A DNA stretch of 64,000 nt from Pistricoccus aurantiacus (GCF_007954585.1 NZ_CP042382.1:2418001-2482000), one strand, 5' to 3'. Counted from the first letter of the stretch, positions 45,085 to 53,409 are shown. Translations and numbers: made by a program. The notes: generated by a model not told the origin, from the sequence alone.

Positions 45085-45669
45085 GATGGCCCTCTCTCTT
45101 TGAGCACACCGCACGGTGTGCTGGCGCGAGTCCTTTTGCTCGTCATTAACTTGCTGTTCATAGCCTTTCTCGCGGGCAGTGGTTTGTCACGCGGTGCTTG
45201 AGCAATATTGTGGCAGGGGAGGCTGGTGCTACCAGAGAAGTGGGAAGCCCCATCCGATAGTGCGAAGAGCACCTACTGCAAGCTCTTTGATCTCTTTGGT
45301 GATGTATACGGCGCAGTTTCCCGATGCGGCAGAAACTAATGGCAAAGGGCCTCCATGCGTGTGAGACGCTCTTGCTGAGCCAAGACAGGTACAGGAGCCG
45401 CTCGGATATCAAGCGTGCAAACTACCCAGTTTTATAGGGATGTGCTGCGTGAAGGCCTTGCCGGCGTACGCAGGCTGACAAGGCAAAAGGAAAGGCGCAA
45501 GCAAGAATAAAATGACAGTGCTTTCGTCGCGCTACCGCCCCTATCTTCCGATGCACGATAGTTATTTTCACCTTCCAAAGGTTCAACCTGCCCATTCCTT
45601 AAGATACGCGAGTCGCGCGATGGATCATGGTGATTGGCATTTTTAATTTAGTCAGGATTGTCACTCTAC
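45085..45669. other. Intergenic region, no supported gene
   Basis: Short frames exist on both strands, but none has family-like sequence or a ribosome binding site. The stretch runs into relics of an IS4-type end at 45678. Confidence 0.4.
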
Positions 45670-45677
45670 GCCACAGT

Positions 45678-45732
45678 AAAATGCGCCTAACACTTGAGGT
45701 GTCTCCACGAATCTTTCACCATTCAGCGCATA
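45678..45732. repeat. Relic of an IS4-type element end
   Basis: AAAATGCGCCTAACACTTGA followed by GGTGTCTCCACGAATCTT resembles, with scattered changes, the left end of the intact IS4-like element 185 bp further on (AAAATGACGTTAACCCCTGA, GGGATCCCCACGAACTT). Both are followed by a CGCATA. It appears to be the stub of an earlier related insertion. Confidence 0.5.
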
Positions 45733-45865
45733 GGCAGTGGTCGACGGCTGGCGCCTTTCCTTTGGTTCCAGTGGTTGACTCGATCGGGCTGGTGAGCCGT
45801 TCCGCCCGAGATGCGGCGATGGTTTATGTCCAGCTCTCCGCGCTCCTTATAGGCGGCAAAATGAC

Positions 45866-47212
45866 GTTAACCCCTGAGGGATCCCCACGAACTTCGGCTA
45901 TCCGTCGCATAAGGCCTGCCCCCTGGCCTCCTCCTGAAGGCTTGCTTGAAGCGCTTTCCAAGAAGGCCAAGGGGCAGCATCGACACGACGACGCCGTAGC
46001 CGCTCGAGCCCCAAGCGCCATACGGAGAGCACGTTCCGGTGCCGGATACTGTTGCTCTGGAAGCGCTGCTGTTGACCGCTGTCACGGACCTGCAGGCCGG
46101 CCACCATCACGACGACATTGGCCAGCATCGCGATCAGCAGCAGGATTTCGATGCGCTTGCTCTGGCGAGACTGGTGCATGCCGAAGCCCAGACCAAACAA
46201 GGGGCTCTTGATGTCACGGAAGCCCTCTTCAATCTGCATGCGCTGCCGATAGATAGCGACCAGTTTGTCCGCCAGCGTGGAGCGCTCCGGCAGGTTGCTG
46301 ACCAGCACCCAAGGTTCCTTCTGGCGCTGGGCCATCGCCTGACTGCGGCCGTCGTGGGAGATCTGACCTCGCTTATTGCGATGCTTTCGCCCTTTCGGCG
46401 GCCGATGATAGAGCACCAGGTGGGTGGTCAGCGGGTTGCTCTCGGCGATTTCGACAGCCCCCAGCGATTGCGGTACCGAACTCGCGTGTTGAAACAAGGC
46501 GGTCACAGGTCGCCACGCGCCGCCAGACACCTGGCAGCGCGTGGGGCTGCGTACCCGGCCAACGTAGTACCAACCACGTGCCTCGACCGCCTTGAACCAC
46601 GGGTTGCGAAAGCCCGCATCGGTGACCAGGATCGGCGTTGCCTTGGCCGGCAGGATCTCGGCCAAGGCCGCGAGCAAGTACGCTTCACAGTGTTGGCAGC
46701 CATCCTTGTGGTGGACTTTTTCGAAAATCGGCAAGGAGCGCCCGGCAAATGGCACGGCGGCACGCAGCAGGAACCGCTGGCCACGGTCATCGATCGGCGA
46801 CCAGTCCACCAGAATCAGCGGGCGTGTCGTGTGGCCGACCAGCAGGGTGGCCACGAGCCAATAGAATAACGGCCGCTCTTGGTGAAGATGAGGATTGCCC
46901 AACAACCGATCGACCCGCTTGATGGTATGCTTGGTATCCACCGGTCCCGGTAAGGCACGCCCCAGGGCGGTCAAGCCCAGGCGGCGCTCGCTCAACAGGG
47001 CCCCCACCGTGTCGAGCAGTGTCTGCAAGCGTTTGGCATGGATCGAGGGGAGTGATGACGTCAGCAGAGTATGCAAGAATCGAGGGGCCTGCATGGATCT
47101 CCTTCGGCATATTGTTGGTTTGGCGATTAACAACATGCCAATCCATGCAGGCCTTTTCAATTATATCCTTCTGATTTTACTGCTTCTTTCCTGGGGATCC
47201 ATCAGCGTTAAC
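45866..47212 (-). mobile_element. IS4-family insertion sequence, about 1.35 kb
   Basis: Imperfect inverted repeats GTTAACCCCTGAGGGATCCC (from 45866) and GGGATCCATCAGCGTTAAC (to 47212) flank one transposase gene. A target duplication could not be recognised. The element separates an amidase relic (from 47215) from whatever lay to its left. Confidence 0.8.
45898..47094 (-). CDS. IS4-family transposase
   Basis: This 398-residue protein is assigned to start at 47094 (AAGGAGATCC before the ATG); the longer frame to 47160 extends into the element end. It shows the IS4 layout: RVDRLLGNPHLHQERPLFYW, first catalytic Asp in LILVDWSPIDDRG, second in PILVTDAGFRNPWFKAVEAR, and the Y(2)R(3)E(6)K-like motif in AIYRQRMQIEEGFRDIKSPL. 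The frame is intact. The C-terminus varies (QASLQEEARGQALCDG). Confidence 0.9.
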   Translation of the reverse strand: MQAPRFLHTLLTSSLPSIHAKRLQTLLDTVGALLSERRLGLTALGRALPGPVDTKHTIKRVDRLLGNPHLHQERPLFYWLVATLLVGHTTRPLILVDWSPIDDRGQRFLLRAAVPFAGRSLPIFEKVHHKDGCQHCEAYLLAALAEILPAKATPILVTDAGFRNPWFKAVEARGWYYVGRVRSPTRCQVSGGAWRPVTALFQHASSVPQSLGAVEIAESNPLTTHLVLYHRPPKGRKHRNKRGQISHDGRSQAMAQRQKEPWVLVSNLPERSTLADKLVAIYRQRMQIEEGFRDIKSPLFGLGFGMHQSRQSKRIEILLLIAMLANVVVMVAGLQVRDSGQQQRFQSNSIRHRNVLSVWRLGLERLRRRRVDAAPWPSWKALQASLQEEARGQALCDG

Positions 47213-47214
47213 CC

Positions 47215-47711
47215 CCTGCTTCTTGGCAGGCCCGCCTGGGCATGCCTTTCGATGATGTCTCTGACAGGCTGGCGCCAATGGACTTAAGTCACGAGCGGCA
47301 GACTTCCTGATCCTGGAGGCACGACGACATGCGAGCAGCGGGGCGATGGCGGCACATTTCGCCAACATGGATGCCTGGATAAGTCCCATCACGATGGAAA
47401 CAGCGCCCTCCCTTGAGGAGTTCGTCGAAACCGAGCGCGGCCTGGCGCTGGCGCTTGGGATCACCCGTAATACTCAGTCGACCAACTACTTCGGACTGTG
47501 CGCCGCATCACTGCCTCTCACTAGCCCTGATACCTCGCTTCCCATCGGCTTTCAACTGATGGGCGCAGGCGGCTCGGACATAGTGATACTGGCCATGGAA
47601 GCGGAGCGCGCCTTTGCCCAAGGGGGAGCCCATGGACCGCTCAGCTCCCCTGAACCAGCGTCCGCATCGCTCGCGCCAGAGCGCTCCCCTGGCCGCGTCG
47701 GTCTCCCCTAG
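47215..47711 (+). pseudogene. Amidase-signature enzyme, C-terminal relic
   Basis: The plus strand encodes DFLILEARRHASSGAMAAHF, ANMDAWISPITMETAP, STNYFGLCAASLPLTSPDTS and LPIGFQLMGAGGSD, matching the last third of amidase-signature (GatA/AtzF-like) enzymes. An upstream piece (PFDDVSDRLAPMDLS) is in another frame. The catalytic Lys-Ser-Ser part is absent, removed at the boundary with the IS4 element. The relic is non-functional. Confidence 0.7.
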
Positions 47712-47805
47712 GGTATCGCGCACCCACGTTAACGCCAAACCAAGAGCGGTTCGGTTACTCGACGCGCCTAAGCCTGGGCTAGCCGGACCTGCCCTGCGGA
47801 TCGCG

Positions 47806-48009
47806 TTATTTCAACTGCCAGTCCTCAAGCGCCACCTCGGTGCGACAGCTCGTGTCGACCGGGGCGTCTGGCTCGGCCAGGAAAGCGTCGATCACGGTAG
47901 AGCGGCACTCTGTGGCCGGGTTATGTCCCATGGCTTGCAGCTCGATCGACTGAAGGTTGGGCATCATTTTCGAGAGCTCATGATCGATGGCCAAAAACCA
48001 GGCGGGGAC
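47806..48009 (-). pseudogene. Alpha/beta hydrolase (TAP-like) C-terminal relic
   Basis: The minus strand reads FLAIDHELSKMMPNLQSIEL, then QAMGHNPATECRSTVIDAFL and ends with DTSC, the pattern of the TAP-like C-terminal domain of secreted peptidases (catalytic His in the GH of AMGH). It is fused in frame to IS3 OrfB sequence at about 48010. The rest of the hydrolase is missing. Confidence 0.55.
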
Positions 48010-48250
48010 CTGCTCCGGTTGGATGAAGGCCAGCGTGCTTTTCCGCTCACGTGCCCAGAAGAACATCGCCTTGCTGATCAGCTCGGGGCCGTTATCGTAG
48101 ACAATCGACACGGCCAGAGCGCGCTGCGGCGCAATATTGTCCAGGAGTCTGGCCAGGCGCTGCCTAGAAATGGACGTATCCATCAGCTAGCCGGCGCATT
48201 CCCGGCTGAAATCATCCACGATGTTCAGCACGCGGAAGCGGCTCATCGTT
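48010..48250 (-). pseudogene. IS3-family OrfB internal relic
   Basis: The minus strand encodes FRVLNIVDDFSRECAG, a stop, then ISRQRLARLLDNIAPQRALA and VYDNGPELISKAMFFWARER ending FIQPE, the first and second catalytic Asp blocks of an IS3-group transposase. The end of the transposase and its inverted repeat are lost at the junction with the hydrolase relic. From 48251 to 48568 no gene was recognised. Confidence 0.75.
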
Positions 48251-48568
48251 ACACGGCATCGCCTGGTAGCGGACCACCGATCGTGACAGGCCCACCCATC
48301 GGCAGACATGCCTCTGGCTTAGCCAGCCGCCTGTCACCAGGTGCTCCCCCCCGCCGCTTCGCTTCGGGAGTCACCACTTTCCCGTATGACGGTTACGCTT
48401 CATCGCGAGATCTTTTGCTATTAGGATAAACGTAGCGGAAATCTCACATTGCCAGTGGACCGGTTTATGGGGGAAAGGTTACCAACATTTAGGCTGAACA
48501 ATGCCAAGGCTCACTGCCGACCAGTATGCTCATCAGCTCATAGTAAGGATATGGTGAGCTTGTAGCGC

Positions 48569-48899
48569 TCAACCGACATAGCAGGGCGCGCATTCACGCA
48601 CCTCGACGGTGGCGAAACGCGCGGCCAGAAACTGCCCGGCGATCGCAATGGCCTCCTCTCGATCGGCGCAGTCGATCAGGAAGAAGCCGCCGACCATCTC
48701 CTTGGACTCGGGGAAGGGACCATCCAATAGCGTTAACCTGGTGCCGCGCTGGTGAATCCGAACGCCATACTTGTCCGGGCGCAGCGAGCGGCTGGCCAGC
48801 AGCTTCCCGCGGGCGGTGAGGTCTTCGCCAAAGCGGACCATCTCGTCATATAGCGCCCGGCCTTCGTCTTCGCTGCGTGATTCGCGATCTTCCCGTGCC
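48569..48899 (-). pseudogene. DGPF (YciI-like) protein, 5'-truncated second copy of A
   Basis: The frame is nearly the same as the gene at 7059-7415 (LTARGKLLASRSLRPDKYGV, LLDGPFPESKEMVGGFFL, VRECAPCYVG), about 89% identical over 90 residues. Its first residues are missing: the sequence resumes at IEAREDRESRSEDEG, only 8 nt after the stop of DGPF copy B at 48907. A deletion has evidently joined the two genes and removed the VOC gene that separates them at the first locus. DGPF has become DGPFP at the usual DGPFT. Confidence 0.8.
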
Positions 48900-48906
48900 T
48901 CTATCG

Positions 48907-49329
48907 TCAGGCCGATGGTTCGCCACCTATACCTAAGGCTTTCAAGCGATCGACGGCCCGTGAGTCTCTGGTATCTTCCAACTCGAACAGGCGGCGCACC
49001 TCGATTTCCGCCTCGCCACCATCAATTGCTGGATTAGGAAACCGCCGCACCCATTCTGCCGCCTCTTCGCGGTTTCTGACTTGAATAAGGGTATAGCCGG
49101 CGATCAGCTCCTTGGTTTCGGTGAACGGACCATCGATCACCGTGCGCTTGTCGCCGTCATAACGTACCCGCCAACCGGTCGAGCTGGGCAACAGACCCGA
49201 TCCATCCAGCAATACGCCGGCCTTGGCCAGCGCCTCGTGATAGTCCGCCATGCGGGCAAGCAAGTCCTCGCCGGGTATCACGCCGGCCTCGGAATCCTGG
49301 GTTGCCTTGATGATGATCATGTAGCGCAC
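48907..49329 (-). CDS. DGPF (YciI-like) protein, full-length second copy of B
   Basis: This 140-residue protein starts with GTG at 49329 after GAGGATAACACC; an ATG at 49320 is the alternative. It carries ARMADYHEALAKAGVLLDGS, VIDGPFTETKELIAGYTLIQ and RRLFELEDTRD. It is the undamaged version of the paralogue at 9182-9532, which lacks the ARMADYHEALAKAG helix. The TGTCGA-N17-CGTC site 51 nt upstream links it to the ECF sigma factor at 3765-5054. Confidence 0.85.
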   Translation of the reverse strand: MRYMIIIKATQDSEAGVIPGEDLLARMADYHEALAKAGVLLDGSGLLPSSTGWRVRYDGDKRTVIDGPFTETKELIAGYTLIQVRNREEAAEWVRRFPNPAIDGGEAEIEVRRLFELEDTRDSRAVDRLKALGIGGEPSA

Positions 49330-49379
49330 GGTGTTATCCTCGAATCGGGCCGGCGACTAAACCCCGGCGTCACGATGAC

Positions 49380-49406
49380 GACGAATGGCGCGCCCGCAAA
49401 TCGACA
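49380..49406 (-). promoter_or_regulatory. Predicted ECF42-type promoter, copy 4
   Basis: On the minus strand TGTCGA (49406-49401) is followed after 17 nt by CGTC (49383-49380). It lies 51 nt upstream of DGPF copy B of the second locus. As in copy 2 the sequence continues CGTCGTC. Confidence 0.7.
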
Positions 49407-49491
49407 TTGGGCCCAAGCATCACATAGACGTCTTGGATGTCGTGGCGGGTTATAAACTGGATCGTAAGGAAAATGCTCGAGGAGAAAACCG

Positions 49492-49718
49492 ATGCCGGCA
49501 TTCTCTGAACCATCGCCCGATATTCTCGTCGTCGGTGCGGGCCCGTGGGCCTGGCGGTGGCGCTGTTTCTCGACAGCCACGGCGTTGGCGTCCGTCTGGT
49601 CGACAAGAGTGATCATCCGAGTACCACCTCGTGGACGCAGTTCTTCAATCCCCGGTCCTTGGAGCTGCTCGAAGCGAGCGGCGTCACTGCCAATATCCTG
49701 AAAGAATCGCACTCCTAG
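49492..49718 (+). pseudogene. FAD-dependent monooxygenase N-terminus, frameshifted and truncated
   Basis: From the ATG at 49492 (GAGGAGAAAACC upstream) the frame gives EPSPDILVVGAGP. After one missing base the +1 frame continues GLAVALFLDSHGVGVRLVDK, PSTTSWTQFFNPRSLELLEA and ends ILKESHS followed by TAG. The GxGxxG dinucleotide-binding motif and NPRSLELL are typical of PheA/TetX-type flavoprotein hydroxylases. The rest of the gene is missing. Confidence 0.75.
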
Positions 49719-49833
49719 TGCGTCGTATTGCCCGAATTGCCGATCATGGCGATACGTTTGCCGGGCATTACCGGATCACACATCTTGACGGTAATACTAA
49801 TACTGTCTTGGTGCAGATGCGCAAGAGCATCCT

Positions 49834-50127
49834 TCAGCCTGCTACAGCGAATAACGAGGTGGTTGCTCGTCGGGTGTTGTGGATACCTTTTGGTAGAGCT
49901 TCGGCCAGTGAGAATACAGTAGTCCAGAAAATCCGCATCATCCGCAAGATGTTGATGGTAAAAGCGAGGCGTAGTATTCGGGTCGGTAATGAAAACCCTT
50001 TACAAGTCAACAATCTGTCGGCATGCCTCGCAATAAGAGTGGCTTTATAATCCGCGCTAGCCCTGGCCAAGAACTCTGTGGGATCAACTAGAGGCCCGGT
50101 GGGGTTGCCGTATCGCGCGCGTTCCAT
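49834..50127 (-). CDS. Hypothetical protein
   Basis: This 97-residue frame starts at an ATG with a strong AGGAAAGGAAAGCTA upstream and begins RARYGNPTGPLVDPTEFLAR, then ADYKATLIARHADRLLTCKG. The second half (ILRMMRIFWTTVFSLAEALP) looks less conserved. It may be a truncated gene of the decayed conjugative element to its right. No family is recognised. Confidence 0.45.
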   Translation of the reverse strand: MERARYGNPTGPLVDPTEFLARASADYKATLIARHADRLLTCKGFSLPTRILRLAFTINILRMMRIFWTTVFSLAEALPKGIHNTRRATTSLFAVAG

Positions 50128-50524
50128 TAGCTTTCCTTTCCTCTTCTACGCGTCTGCCAGTTCCTCGTGTCATGACTGGACGATGTGCTCCATTACCGGT
50201 AGTTGATACAGCTCACCTCGATATACCACGTATAGTGATTTACGGAGAATTGCCAGGAAGGCCTGTGTGGCCTATTCTTCAAGGTGACACACCGTTCGCT
50301 GTGTGTCGGTTATCACGCAGCCTGGTTCGCTGACCAGGCCCAACAGCCTTTGCCTTCGGGCAACACCCAAAGCTGTAACGCATCCCGAGAGACGGCGCTC
50401 ATCCGAGCTGGATGCCACTTCCAAACCTACGGCCTCGTGCCGACCACCCATCCGGAGGAATACCTTCCTCGATGGGAATGGTGTGTCTCCTGACGTCAAG
50501 CGACTCGATTCAAGGAGCTGCACC
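50128..50524. other. Leader region of a decayed conjugative-element segment
   Basis: There is no clear gene. A perfect 7-bp hairpin GACACAC/GTGTGTC (50286-50292 and 50301-50307) lies 218 nt upstream of the next gene, and the intervening sequence has no stop-free conserved frame that I recognise. Its position suggests a structured leader. Confidence 0.4.
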
Positions 50525-51064
50525 ATGAACCCTTTCAAAGGCTCACACGCCTTCCTGCTCGTCGTATTGATACCGCTCATGCTGCCACAGGTTCTGCCCG
50601 AGCCACTTCGGTGGATCTGGTTGACGCTTGCGGTGCTCTGGGCGCTCAAGCGCCTGGGGCTCGTCAGCATCGGTTTCAGTGAACAATCCAGCTCGGACGA
50701 ACCCCTATCGCCTTCCACGCAGGAGGCATCCGAACAGGGCGCCTCTGCCCACCGCGGCGAGATCGTTGCTTTGGGCAGCGCGCTCTACCAGTTCGACGAG
50801 ACGAACCGTCCCAGCTACTACATCACGCTGCGCTCAGCGGGCATTGACGACAGGACATTGTGGGGAGTCGACCTCAAGCGTATCGCGCTCGAGACCCCGC
50901 TGACGGTTGGCGACACCGTGGCGCTCGAGTTTCTCGGACGCAAGGCCGTGGTCATCGATCAACCGATCCGCAATGACCGGGGACAGGTCGTGGGCACTCG
51001 CAAGGTGAACACGCACCGCAATACCTGGGACGCCAGCGTGCTTGCACGCTGCATGAGTCACTGA
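50525..51064 (+). CDS. Membrane-anchored protein with a conjugation-protein-like C-terminal domain
   Basis: This 179-residue protein starts at 50525 (AAGGAG 7 nt upstream). Two hydrophobic helices (FLLVVLIPLMLPQVL; WIWLTLAVLWALKRLG) are followed by an acidic linker and a C-terminal domain with TLRSAGIDDRTLWGVDLKRI, VGDTVALEFLGRKAV and KVNTHRNTWDAS. That last pattern (WGVDL...GD.V.LE.LGR...HRNTW) recurs at the ends of relaxases and primases of conjugative plasmids and ICEs. It is therefore probably an ICE cargo or transfer-related gene, here left without the rest of the element. Confidence 0.65.
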   Translation: MNPFKGSHAFLLVVLIPLMLPQVLPEPLRWIWLTLAVLWALKRLGLVSIGFSEQSSSDEPLSPSTQEASEQGASAHRGEIVALGSALYQFDETNRPSYYITLRSAGIDDRTLWGVDLKRIALETPLTVGDTVALEFLGRKAVVIDQPIRNDRGQVVGTRKVNTHRNTWDASVLARCMSH

Positions 51065-51201
51065 TCGATTGTTCCATCATCTCACCGGGAAGCGTTCTCG
51101 GTGGAGATTCTTTCCATCGCATCACGAAGGAGAGAGAAAATGGCCACATCATCGCCGCCGATCGACTTTCCCGCGTCGATCCCACGACACTGACAGAGAC
51201 A

Positions 51202-51453
51202 TTGCTGATGATCTCTACGGTATTGGAGGATTTCGACGAAGCGTTTCAACCCACACATGCGCTGTTTCAGAGCGCCATTTATGACATAGACCTCGCTCCA
51301 GCTGCTGCTGCGGCACTGTATCGGGAAGTGACACACAGGCGAGACATACGAATGCCTCAAGCCAGTGAAACTGCCTATCGGCTTTACGAAAGACTGGAGC
51401 GGTTGGCTCGATCGGAGCCATTTCGACGCGAGCCCGATCGTCTGTCAGTCTGA
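51202..51453 (+). CDS. Small hypothetical protein of the ICE remnant
   Basis: This 83-residue frame begins with a possible TTG at 51202 or ATG at 51208; the same frame is open back to at least 51061 (ADRLSRVDPTTLTETL), so the start may lie further upstream. It contains STVLEDFDEAFQPTHALFQS and ETAYRLYERLERLARSEP. A terminator hairpin follows 22 nt after its stop, supporting a real transcript. No family is recognised. Confidence 0.5.
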   Translation: MLMISTVLEDFDEAFQPTHALFQSAIYDIDLAPAAAAALYREVTHRRDIRMPQASETAYRLYERLERLARSEPFRREPDRLSV

Positions 51454-51475
51454 ATACCCTTCACTCCACCCCCTG

Positions 51476-51498
51476 AAACCCGGTTCGCCGGGTTTCTC
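51476..51498 (+). terminator. Rho-independent terminator
   Basis: AAACCCGG (51476-51483), loop TTCG, CCGGGTTT (51488-51495) then CTCC. It is a perfect 8-bp stem with the very stable TTCG tetraloop, 22 nt after the stop of the gene ending at 51453. Confidence 0.75.
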
Positions 51499-51502
51499 CA
51501 CT

Positions 51503-51529
51503 CCCGACCGGGACTTGCTCCCGGTCGGG
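51503..51529. repeat. 11-bp perfect hairpin before the radC relic
   Basis: CCCGACCGGGA (51503-51513) pairs perfectly with TCCCGGTCGGG (51519-51529) around CTTGC. It lies 26 nt before the ATG of the RadC-like fragment; such a GC stem in the leader is reminiscent of the radC region of Pseudomonas-type ICEs. It may act as terminator or as translational control. Confidence 0.6.
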
Positions 51530-51554
51530 GCGGCCCGGTCATTTTCATGAGGCC

Positions 51555-51773
51555 ATGAAAATGTCTGCACTACTGATTCAAGAAGCCAATGGGGCGTACC
51601 TACCGGCATCGCCCGAATTGATCATGGCTGCCGCTCGTCAGCTTCGTGAAAGCTGCTGGCTGCCTCGGCAAACACCCTTGAACAGCCCGGAAACGGTTCG
51701 CGATTACCTGGATGTTTCCGGGAGAAAGGCCGTCTCAACAAGCAAGGCGCCCCTTTGTGGGCGCCGAACGTAA
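51555..51773 (+). pseudogene. RadC-like (JAB domain) protein, N-terminal fragment
   Basis: The 72-residue frame begins SALLIQEANGAYLPASPELI and TPLNSPETVRDYL, which match the N-terminus of the RadC-like JAB-domain proteins of ICEs. The homology stops at DYL, and the JAB metalloprotease-like domain is missing. The tail overlaps a GGCGCCC/GGGCGCC hairpin (51746-51765). Confidence 0.6.
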
Positions 51774-51779
51774 AGAAAA

Positions 51780-51825
51780 CGACATTATAGTATCGATAAA
51801 GCCTTATATCGATACTATAATGTCG
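51780..51825. promoter_or_regulatory. Large palindromic operator of the hipBA operon
   Basis: A perfect 19-bp inverted repeat, CGACATTATAGTATCGATA (51780-51798) and TATCGATACTATAATGTCG (51807-51825), is separated by 8 nt and ends 2 nt before the hipB ATG. Each arm contains the palindrome TATCGATA. This is the expected place for autoregulatory HipB binding, and the arm TATAGT may also serve as a -10 box. Confidence 0.75.
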
Positions 51826-51827
51826 CT

Positions 51828-52166
51828 ATGAAAACGAGACGCGTCACCCTAAGTCCTAAAGCGTCCCTGTCGCTGCGCCTGTTCGCCGGGCTAATCGAAG
51901 AGGGGAGGCTACGCAAAGGGTGGACCCGCGACGAGTTCGCCGAGCGGGTTGGCGTCGGCGTGGTCACGATACGTCAGGTCGCCAAGGGCTCTCCCCGAGT
52001 GGCCATCGGGACTTACTTCGAAGCCGCAACGCTGGTTGGTGTGTCGCTGTTCACCGATGACCTGGACACACTGAAGCGAGAAAAGACGACCCAGCGGGAG
52101 CGGCTGACGCTGCTCCCTAAGCGCGTTAGTCGTCAGCCCCAAGAGCCTATTGATGATGACTTCTAG
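51828..52166 (+). CDS. hipB: HipB-type antitoxin (XRE HTH)
   Basis: This 112-residue protein has a Cro/C1-type helix-turn-helix (RLRKGWTRDEFAERVGVGVV, TIRQVAKGSPRVAIGTYFEA) and a charged C-terminal tail. The gene lies 2 nt behind a 46-bp palindromic operator and overlaps hipA by 14 nt, typical for toxin-antitoxin operons where the antitoxin binds its own promoter and blocks the kinase. The family usually has about 70-110 residues. Confidence 0.87.
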   Translation: MKTRRVTLSPKASLSLRLFAGLIEEGRLRKGWTRDEFAERVGVGVVTIRQVAKGSPRVAIGTYFEAATLVGVSLFTDDLDTLKREKTTQRERLTLLPKRVSRQPQEPIDDDF

Positions 52167-53409
52167 TCGACGTGCCTACGTCTGGATCTGGCTTCCCGGA
52201 CAGACATCCCCTGTGGTCGCCGGTCTCGTCGAGCGCGATGATCAGGACCGCTATCGCTTTACCTATGGTCGTCGCTACCTCGCGCGCCATGATGCGATCA
52301 GCCTCTTCCCAGACGAGCTTCCCCTTCAGCCCGGAAGCCAGGAGCAGGCCGACGGTACACTGCCCTCCTGCCTGCGCGACGCCTCCCCCGGTGCGTGGGG
52401 GCGTCGCGTCATCATCAACCGGCTGACAGGGCAGAAAGGCGAAGCGGCTGATGGTGTCGACTTCAACGAGCTGGTCTACCTACTGGAATCCGGATCGGGC
52501 AGGATCGGTGCGTTGGATTTCCAGCAATCGTCCACCGACTACTGGCCGCGAGAGAGCCAGGCCGCAACCCTGGATGAATTGCAGGAAGCCTCAGCGTATG
52601 TGGAGGCAGGAGAACCGCTGCCTCCGGCCCTGGACCAGGCCATTCAGCACGGCAGCAGTATCGGCGGCGCCCGCCCTAAGGCCATACTGGACGACCGGGA
52701 TCGCAAGCTGGTGGCAAAGTTTTCTTCCAGTAACGATCTCTACAGCGTGGTGAAAGCAGAGTTCGTTGCCATGCGGCTTGCCAGGCAGGCGGGGCTCGAT
52801 GTCGCTCCCGTCGAGATGGCTCGCTCCCTAGGCAAGGATGTCCTGTTGGTGGAGCGCTTCGACAGAGAGAAGGCGACTGAGGGCTGGGGTAGGCACATTG
52901 TGCTCTCGGCCCTCACTCTACTCGGTCTGGACGAGATGATGGCCCGCTATGCCAGTTATGAGGATCTCGCCCATCGGATCCGAGCCGAGTTCGACCAGCC
53001 AGGGCAAACGCTGCGCGAGCTGCTCGGCCGTATCGTCTTCAACGTGCTCTGCGGCAATACCGACGACCATGCACGCAACCATGCTGCCTTCTGGGATGGC
53101 GTGAGCTATCGACTGACGCCGGCCTACGACATCTGTCCGCAGTCACGTACCGGTGGCGAAGCCACTCAGGCGATGCTACTGCATGACCGGGAACGCCGCA
53201 GTCAGCTCGTCCACTGCCTGGCAGCCGCGGAGCGGCTCGGGCTGCGCCATGCTCAGGCCCGTGAGATCATCAATCACCAGATCGCGACCATCCATGATCA
53301 TTGGGGTGATGTATGTGACGAGGCTGACCTTAGCCCGGTCGACCGCGAACTCCTTTGGGGCAGGCAGTTTCTGAATCCGTTTGCGTTGGAGGGCTATACC
53401 AAAGCATGA
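52153..53409 (+). CDS. hipA: HipA-type serine/threonine kinase toxin
   Basis: The 418-residue protein has the HipA N-terminal beta domain (LPGQTSPVVAGLVERDDQDR) and the kinase fold: Gly-rich SIGGARPKAIL, VKAEFVAMRLARQAGLDV, LVERFDRE, the catalytic loop CGNTDDHARNHAAF and the metal-binding YDICP. HipA kinases phosphorylate glutamyl-tRNA synthetase or other tRNA synthetases and cause growth arrest. The ATG at 52153 is used, overlapping hipB by 14 nt; ATG at 52156 is equally possible and the TTG at 52150 less likely. The residues needed for activity are all present. Confidence 0.9.
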   Translation: MMTSSRRAYVWIWLPGQTSPVVAGLVERDDQDRYRFTYGRRYLARHDAISLFPDELPLQPGSQEQADGTLPSCLRDASPGAWGRRVIINRLTGQKGEAADGVDFNELVYLLESGSGRIGALDFQQSSTDYWPRESQAATLDELQEASAYVEAGEPLPPALDQAIQHGSSIGGARPKAILDDRDRKLVAKFSSSNDLYSVVKAEFVAMRLARQAGLDVAPVEMARSLGKDVLLVERFDREKATEGWGRHIVLSALTLLGLDEMMARYASYEDLAHRIRAEFDQPGQTLRELLGRIVFNVLCGNTDDHARNHAAFWDGVSYRLTPAYDICPQSRTGGEATQAMLLHDRERRSQLVHCLAAAERLGLRHAQAREIINHQIATIHDHWGDVCDEADLSPVDRELLWGRQFLNPFALEGYTKA

